From NCBI GenBank assembly GCA_947487745.1, contig CANKXQ010000084.1:1-6229 (forward strand): 6,229 bases of DNA. The letters are read 5' to 3'. The stretch is from Spartobacteria bacterium. Its GTDB lineage: Bacteria; Verrucomicrobiota; Verrucomicrobiia; Chthoniobacterales; Terrimicrobiaceae. Position numbers and translations under genes: made by a program. Under the pieces are notes generated by a model. The model had not been told where the DNA came from and searched no databases. It saw nothing but the letters and a program-made list of their open reading frames with translations. Position 1 is the stretch's first letter. The number at the start of each line of letters is the position of its first letter. Below, piece after piece: positions 5,553 to 6,229 of the stretch.

Positions 5553-6091
5553 GGGTTTGGCTTCGCTGAGCTCGGGCGGCATAGAATGATCGCGATTGGT
5601 GCGATGAGAAAAAGCACCACTGGCAGGGATATATGGTGGAAGGCCACGAGATAATAGGTGCCCAAGACGAAACACAGATCGCGCAGGTTTAAAAATTGCT
5701 TGGCGCCGATCTTGAGGGTGACCTGTAGAAGTAGTCCCACAGCGGCTGCGGCGACTCCCGCTAGCGCAGCGGCGACATTCGGATTGTGGCGAAAGCGGTC
5801 ATACAAAATTCCCAACACCAGCAAAAGCAGCACGCCTGGAAGAATCAGGCCCAAAGCTGCCGCAACAGCGCCCTGTGGCCCTGCCAGTTTCCGCCCGGCA
5901 ATGATCGCCACATTTACGGAGTTCAGCCCCGGCAGTGTCTGACCGATTTCCAACGCGGCCAGAAATTCCTCCTCATCCATCCATTTTTTGTCGGTTACCA
6001 GCGCATCACGCAGGTAGGCGACGAGACCGCCGCCAAAGCTGGTGATGCCGATCTTGGCGAACACGCGGAAGATTTCCGACACGCCCGGCAT
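5549..6091 (-). CDS. Chromate transporter family protein, first half-size subunit
   Basis: This is the first member of the CHR pair, 180 residues from the ATG at 6091. It shows the N-terminal family motif FAKIGITSFGGG (11-22), the block IGQTLPGLNSVNVAIIAG (49-66), a GAVAAALGLILPG helix (74-86), a long hydrophobic stretch (86-98), an Ala/Gly-rich helix (106-125) and two C-terminal membrane segments (137-150, 155-171). It should assemble with the next gene product, its stop overlapping that gene's start by 4 bp (ATGA). The start is uncertain. The ATG at 6091 lies 1 bp after the stop codon of the preceding gene and gives the two halves almost equal length; an ATG at 6112 would add seven residues and overlap the preceding gene by 20 bp. 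No chrB, chrC or chrF resistance gene is visible, so a dedicated chromate-resistance operon is not demonstrated. Confidence 0.88.
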   Translation of the reverse strand: MPGVSEIFRVFAKIGITSFGGGLVAYLRDALVTDKKWMDEEEFLAALEIGQTLPGLNSVNVAIIAGRKLAGPQGAVAAALGLILPGVLLLLVLGILYDRFRHNPNVAAALAGVAAAAVGLLLQVTLKIGAKQFLNLRDLCFVLGTYYLVAFHHISLPVVLFLIAPIAIILCRPSSAKPNP

Positions 6092-6092
6092 A

Positions 6093-6229
6093 TTACTCGC
6101 TGCGGGTGGCATGGGGAGATTGCCCGAGTTGGTAAACAAGCGCCGTCTTGGTCGTGCCGAGGGAGACCCACTCGTGGGCGTCGAGTTGGAGCGTTTTGTA
6201 AAAATCCTCCGCCCGCTTCAGGCTCGACT
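6093..6229 (-). CDS. 3' end of an unrecognised gene
   Basis: One minus-strand frame is open from the right window edge to a TAA at 6093-6095, giving 44 C-terminal residues that include KRAEDFYKTLQLDAHEW and TTKTALVYQLGQSPHA. The end is hydrophilic, with no membrane segment. Reality as a gene is supported by its stop lying 1 bp upstream of the first CHR start codon, the spacing of an operon, and by the protein-like composition of the tail. The family is not recognised, so its role with the transporter is unknown. Confidence 0.6.
   Translation of the reverse strand, partial: SSLKRAEDFYKTLQLDAHEWVSLGTTKTALVYQLGQSPHATRSE

Noticed and set aside
4905..5654. Plus-strand frame of 249 codons over the CHR gene and promoter gap
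   Set aside because: It is antisense to a membrane protein gene with clear CHR motifs, and its own translation shows no family features.
1..6229. CRISPR arrays, insertion sequences, tRNA or rRNA genes, toxin-antitoxin or phage-defence genes
   Set aside because: I looked on both strands and saw no repeat-spacer pattern, transposase motifs, terminal inverted repeats, tRNA-like folds or defence-type proteins.

Overview
The window looks like ordinary chromosome from a Gram-negative bacterium of moderately high GC, with one unusual intergenic region. The gene mix would suit the Verrucomicrobia or a relative, but that placement is inference only: there is no rRNA or other phylogenetic marker here. 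Shine-Dalgarno sites are weak or absent in front of most genes.

Layout from left to right. (1) Minus strand, positions 1-1609: hisG (first 245 codons, running off the left edge) preceded by a short-chain dehydrogenase closely resembling the SDR-type D-mannonate oxidoreductases. (2) Plus strand, 1698-2474: folE2, a type IB GTP cyclohydrolase, divergent from the SDR gene across an 88-bp gap that holds a perfect 12-bp palindrome. (3) Minus strand, 2478-2903: a VanZ-family membrane protein that meets folE2 tail to tail with only 3 bp between stop codons. (4) 2904-3199: a 296-bp intergenic region. (5) Minus strand, 3200-4912: an exported transglutaminase-like protein with C-terminal TPR-like repeats and a GTG start. 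(6) Minus strand, 5001-6229: two translationally coupled half-size CHR (chromate transporter family) genes, preceded after 1 bp by the 3' end of an unrecognised gene.

The most interesting part is the 2904-3199 gap. It carries a nearly perfect sigma-54 (-24/-12) promoter on the plus strand (3092-3108). About 10 bp downstream begins a long hairpin closed by a 12-bp perfect GC-rich stem and followed directly by seven T residues (an intrinsic terminator). No open reading frame that could be a gene lies between them. Together they predict an 84-nt, almost fully self-paired, G-rich small RNA made under sigma-54 control, running into the 3' end of the convergent transglutaminase gene. Inverted repeats lie 90-140 bp upstream of the predicted start, where enhancer-binding activators of sigma-54 commonly bind.

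The protein genes look like separate functions rather than one pathway: histidine synthesis (hisG), uronate-type sugar oxidoreduction (SDR), folate/pterin or queuosine precursor synthesis (folE2), a small membrane protein (vanZ-like), an envelope or periplasmic protein (transglutaminase/TPR), and anion transport (CHR pair).
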